Positions 32,923 through 34,846 of a stretch of 34,846 bases of DNA are shown in pieces. A program made the position numbers and the translations under genes. Source of the stretch: Acidobacteriota bacterium (lineage in GTDB: Bacteria > Acidobacteriota > Terriglobia > Bryobacterales > Bryobacteraceae); the NCBI GenBank assembly GCA_025350695.1, contig JANXXI010000288.1, positions 1 to 34,846 of the forward strand, read 5' to 3'. Under the pieces are notes generated by a model, which saw only the letters and a program-made list of their open reading frames with translations, was not told the origin of the DNA and made no database searches. How positions within the stretch are numbered: position 1 is the first letter of the stretch; every line of letters starts with the position of its first letter.

Positions 32923-34107
32923 ATGAACCGCCGGACCTTTCTACTCTCAAGCACCGTAGTCTACGCCGCCCCCCCTTCCGGCCAGATCTCCCTCGGTGTG
33001 ATCGGCGCTGGTGGACGCGGCACGTTCGTCATGTCTGTTTTCCAGAAAGACGCAGCGCTTAAAGTAAACGCCATCGCCGATGTCTTTGAGCCGAATCTGG
33101 AACGAGCGCAGTCGAATGCAAAGGCCATCCAGGGCTTCGCGCCAAAGCCATACCGCAACCACCGCGCCCTGCTTGACGACAAATCTATCCAAGCCGTCCT
33201 TATTGCCACTCCCGAACATTGGCATCACCGCATGGTGCTCGATGCGCTCGCCGCCGGCAAGGACGTCTATGTGGAAAAGCCGCTTTGCCAAACACCACAA
33301 CAAGGCGTCGACTTAGTCGCGGCCGAAAGGCTTACGAAGCAGATTGTGCAAGTGGGGATGCAGCGCCGCAGTTACGACTTGTATCTTGCTGGGCGCGACA
33401 TCGTCCGAAGCGGACGCCTCGGTAACGTACGCATGGTGCGTTCCTGGTGGCTGAATAACTACATCACCGGATCGAAGGCGACTAAGTTGGACGGCCACCT
33501 CGATTGGGACGAATGGCTCGGCCCCATGCCGAAACGCACACTTGATCCCGACATCTTCCGTCGCTGGAGGCACTATGCGGATTTTGCCGGAGGCATCGTT
33601 GCCGACCAAGGCGCGCACGTCTTCGATGGCATCCACTTATTGATGAGCGCAAGCTACCCGCTGGCGGTTACGGCCGCAGCCGGTAAGCCGCACAAGCCGG
33701 AGTTCGACACTCCGGAATCCGTGGTGGTGACGGCGCAATACCCGGAGGATTTCATTGGCGTGTTCAGCATCAACTACGCCGCGATGAAATACAAATCGAA
33801 GAACGATCAACTGAATCAGTTAGACGGTGACAAGGCGCGCATGGACATCGGGCGCGAAGAGTTGAAGGTTTTCAATGAAGGCGACGAAGACAATGTGGCG
33901 CTGCAGAAGAAGTCCGAGAAAGGCTTCGGCTATGCAACAGACCTGCACGTGCAAAACTTCCTCGATTGCATCCGCACGCGCAAGCGCCCCACCGCGCCGA
34001 TGGTGCTTGGTTTCCAGGCTTGCCTTGTGACACAACTCGCCAACATATCCATCAAGACCGGGAAGCGCGCCACATGGAGTGCAACGAAGAACGTCGCGGA
34101 GTTATAG
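32923..34107 (+). CDS. Gfo/Idh/MocA family oxidoreductase, exported type
   Basis: A 394-residue NAD(P)-dependent sugar or cyclitol oxidoreductase. The Rossmann motif is LGVIGAGGRGTFVMSVF, and the family EKP motif is seen in VYVEKPLCQTPQQG, after TPEHWHHRMVLDALAAGKD. It starts MNRRTFLLSS, a short twin-arginine-like signal, as is common for the acidobacterial and planctomycetal members. C-terminal parts such as GGIVADQGAHVFDGIHLLM and NFLDCIRTRKRPTAP are typical. No clear ribosome-binding site precedes the ATG. The substrate is not known. Confidence 0.92.
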   Translation: MNRRTFLLSSTVVYAAPPSGQISLGVIGAGGRGTFVMSVFQKDAALKVNAIADVFEPNLERAQSNAKAIQGFAPKPYRNHRALLDDKSIQAVLIATPEHWHHRMVLDALAAGKDVYVEKPLCQTPQQGVDLVAAERLTKQIVQVGMQRRSYDLYLAGRDIVRSGRLGNVRMVRSWWLNNYITGSKATKLDGHLDWDEWLGPMPKRTLDPDIFRRWRHYADFAGGIVADQGAHVFDGIHLLMSASYPLAVTAAAGKPHKPEFDTPESVVVTAQYPEDFIGVFSINYAAMKYKSKNDQLNQLDGDKARMDIGREELKVFNEGDEDNVALQKKSEKGFGYATDLHVQNFLDCIRTRKRPTAPMVLGFQACLVTQLANISIKTGKRATWSATKNVAEL

Positions 34108-34121
34108 CCAGAGACCTATGG

Positions 34122-34208
34122 CGCAACCAGAATCGGTGTTGCTGGTGCAGTCCCGAACTTCTCAATTCGCCTCCCATGGTTGACCCTCGCACTGGAGCTC
34201 TGCGTCCG
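34122..34208. repeat. 87-nt rearranged copy of part of the large TonB-receptor gene
   Basis: Bases 34122-34161 are a direct copy of 30743-30782 (one mismatch). Bases 34163-34208 are the reverse complement of the adjoining 30783-30828 (one mismatch). One extra T separates the two parts. The source codes for MVDPRTGALRPEVRDCTSNT in the receptor gene. So a 46-bp block has been flipped exactly at the point where the direct copy ends. Confidence 0.9.
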
Positions 34209-34524
34209 TGATTTCAAGCGGAAAAAAGTGCGGCGAATCAGCGCTTGCATTGCCTGAATGGTGGCGCCACCGGTGCCGATGCGCAGGTCGCGCCAATCGG
34301 GAATGACCATGTATTCAACGCCGGTGGGGATTTTGCCAAGCTCTTTGCGACGTTGAATTTCCCATTGATAGCGTTCCGCTTGGCGGGCGGATGAGGCTGT
34401 GATGACGACGGCATTCCACCATGCGGGAGCCCCTGCGGCCCCCGGCGATGCGGCGTGCGTAAGACTCGCGGGAGCGGTTCACGATAGCGGATAACTCAAC
34501 ATCCAAGGGCACGCGTGGGGTCAT
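34209..34524 (-). pseudogene. N-terminal fragment of a fucokinase-like protein
   Basis: The ATG at 34524 starts a frame that soon shifts near 34440 into one reading APAWWNAVVITASSARQAER, then YQWEIQRRKELGKIPTGVEY and LRIGTGGATIQAMQALI. The patterns WWxxVVITAS..QAxxY and RIGTGGAT look like the nucleotidyltransferase/fucokinase N-terminus of L-fucokinase-type proteins. The reading breaks off at the rearranged receptor fragment, so most of the gene is missing. The family call is by eye and moderately sure. Confidence 0.6.
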
Positions 34525-34596
34525 GGATAGTAACTATTATATAGGCGCGCAAAATGGAGCCACGCTGTCTGAATACGAATACAATGGAAGCAATTC

Positions 34597-34846
34597 ATGA
34601 AATGTTTCCTAGTTATACTCCTTTGCGGTTCGCTAGCAGTAGGCCAGTGGCGCGCTCCTCAAGTGAAGCCAGAGGCGCTGGCGGCGCACGTTTCCTTCCT
34701 TGCGTCCGATGCGCTTGAGGGACGCCGTACGCCTTCGAAGGGGCTCGATGCCGCAGCCGCCTACATCGCTTCCTGGTTCCGGCGTAATCGACTCGAAGCG
34801 CCCGTCGATGGCGGCTATTTTCAAATCGCCAAAATCAATGTCCGGC
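34597..34846 (+). CDS. M28-family peptidase, N-terminal part (runs off the window)
   Basis: An exported protein starts MKCFLVILLCGSLAVGQWRA. After the signal peptide it reads PEALAAHVSFLASDALEGRR, then TPSKGLDAAAAYIASWFRRN and RLEAPVDGGYFQ. This is the usual start of M28 zinc aminopeptidases, in which a helical segment (HVxFLASDxLEGRxxxSxG) precedes the catalytic domain. The catalytic residues lie beyond the window edge. GGAAG lies before the ATG. Confidence 0.75.
   Translation, partial: MKCFLVILLCGSLAVGQWRAPQVKPEALAAHVSFLASDALEGRRTPSKGLDAAAAYIASWFRRNRLEAPVDGGYFQIAKINVR

Overview
The window reads as chromosomal DNA of an acidobacterium, most likely of the Bryobacterales/Solibacter type. This is inferred from the gene families present, not from a marker gene: two very large TonB-receptor-like proteins with an N-terminal carboxypeptidase-regulatory domain, a PEP-CTERM protein, a planctomycete/acidobacterial-type c-type cytochrome, Tat-exported Gfo/Idh/MocA oxidoreductase, and secreted proteins with few relatives elsewhere. 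No rRNA, complete tRNA, CRISPR array or phage structural gene was seen.

Layout. An insertion sequence (70-1789) with a DDE transposase and a DUF6788 gene lies at the left edge. A housekeeping run follows: rpoN, hpf and rapZ (2267-5335), all on the plus strand. Next come two frameshifted relics on the minus strand: a RelA/SpoT-domain gene and a small conserved gene. Secreted proteins follow (6395-9206), then a tight plus-strand operon (9266-13512): a 19-residue hydrophobic peptide, an ABC ATPase, a permease fused to a GldG-like domain, a LamG/DUF1080-like secreted protein, a beta-propeller and a small cytochrome c. On the minus strand lie a broken Phd/PIN toxin-antitoxin pair, a stray piece of pntB, and the complete proton-translocating transhydrogenase pntAa-pntAb-pntB (14288-17132), divergent from a radical SAM/SPASM gene.

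The right half is rich in export and outer-membrane genes and in debris: a large secreted protein (18567-19715), a TonB-receptor N-terminus fused in frame to an ASPIC/UnbV C-terminus with one amber stop between them, a parvulin foldase, a beta-lactamase-like hydrolase, the 3' end of a group II intron, a DUF1330 gene, two TonB receptors flanked by a 380-bp direct repeat, an aldo/keto reductase, a Gfo/Idh/MocA oxidoreductase, an 87-nt rearranged fragment containing a precise micro-inversion, a fucokinase fragment, and the start of an M28 peptidase that runs off the window.

The strongest observations are the ABC/GldG/propeller/cytochrome operon with its coupled mini-ORF, and the unusual density of recently broken genes, several of which can be reconstructed from frameshift to frameshift. 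I did not find a clear-cut new defence or mobile system. All family assignments were made by eye from the translated sequence.
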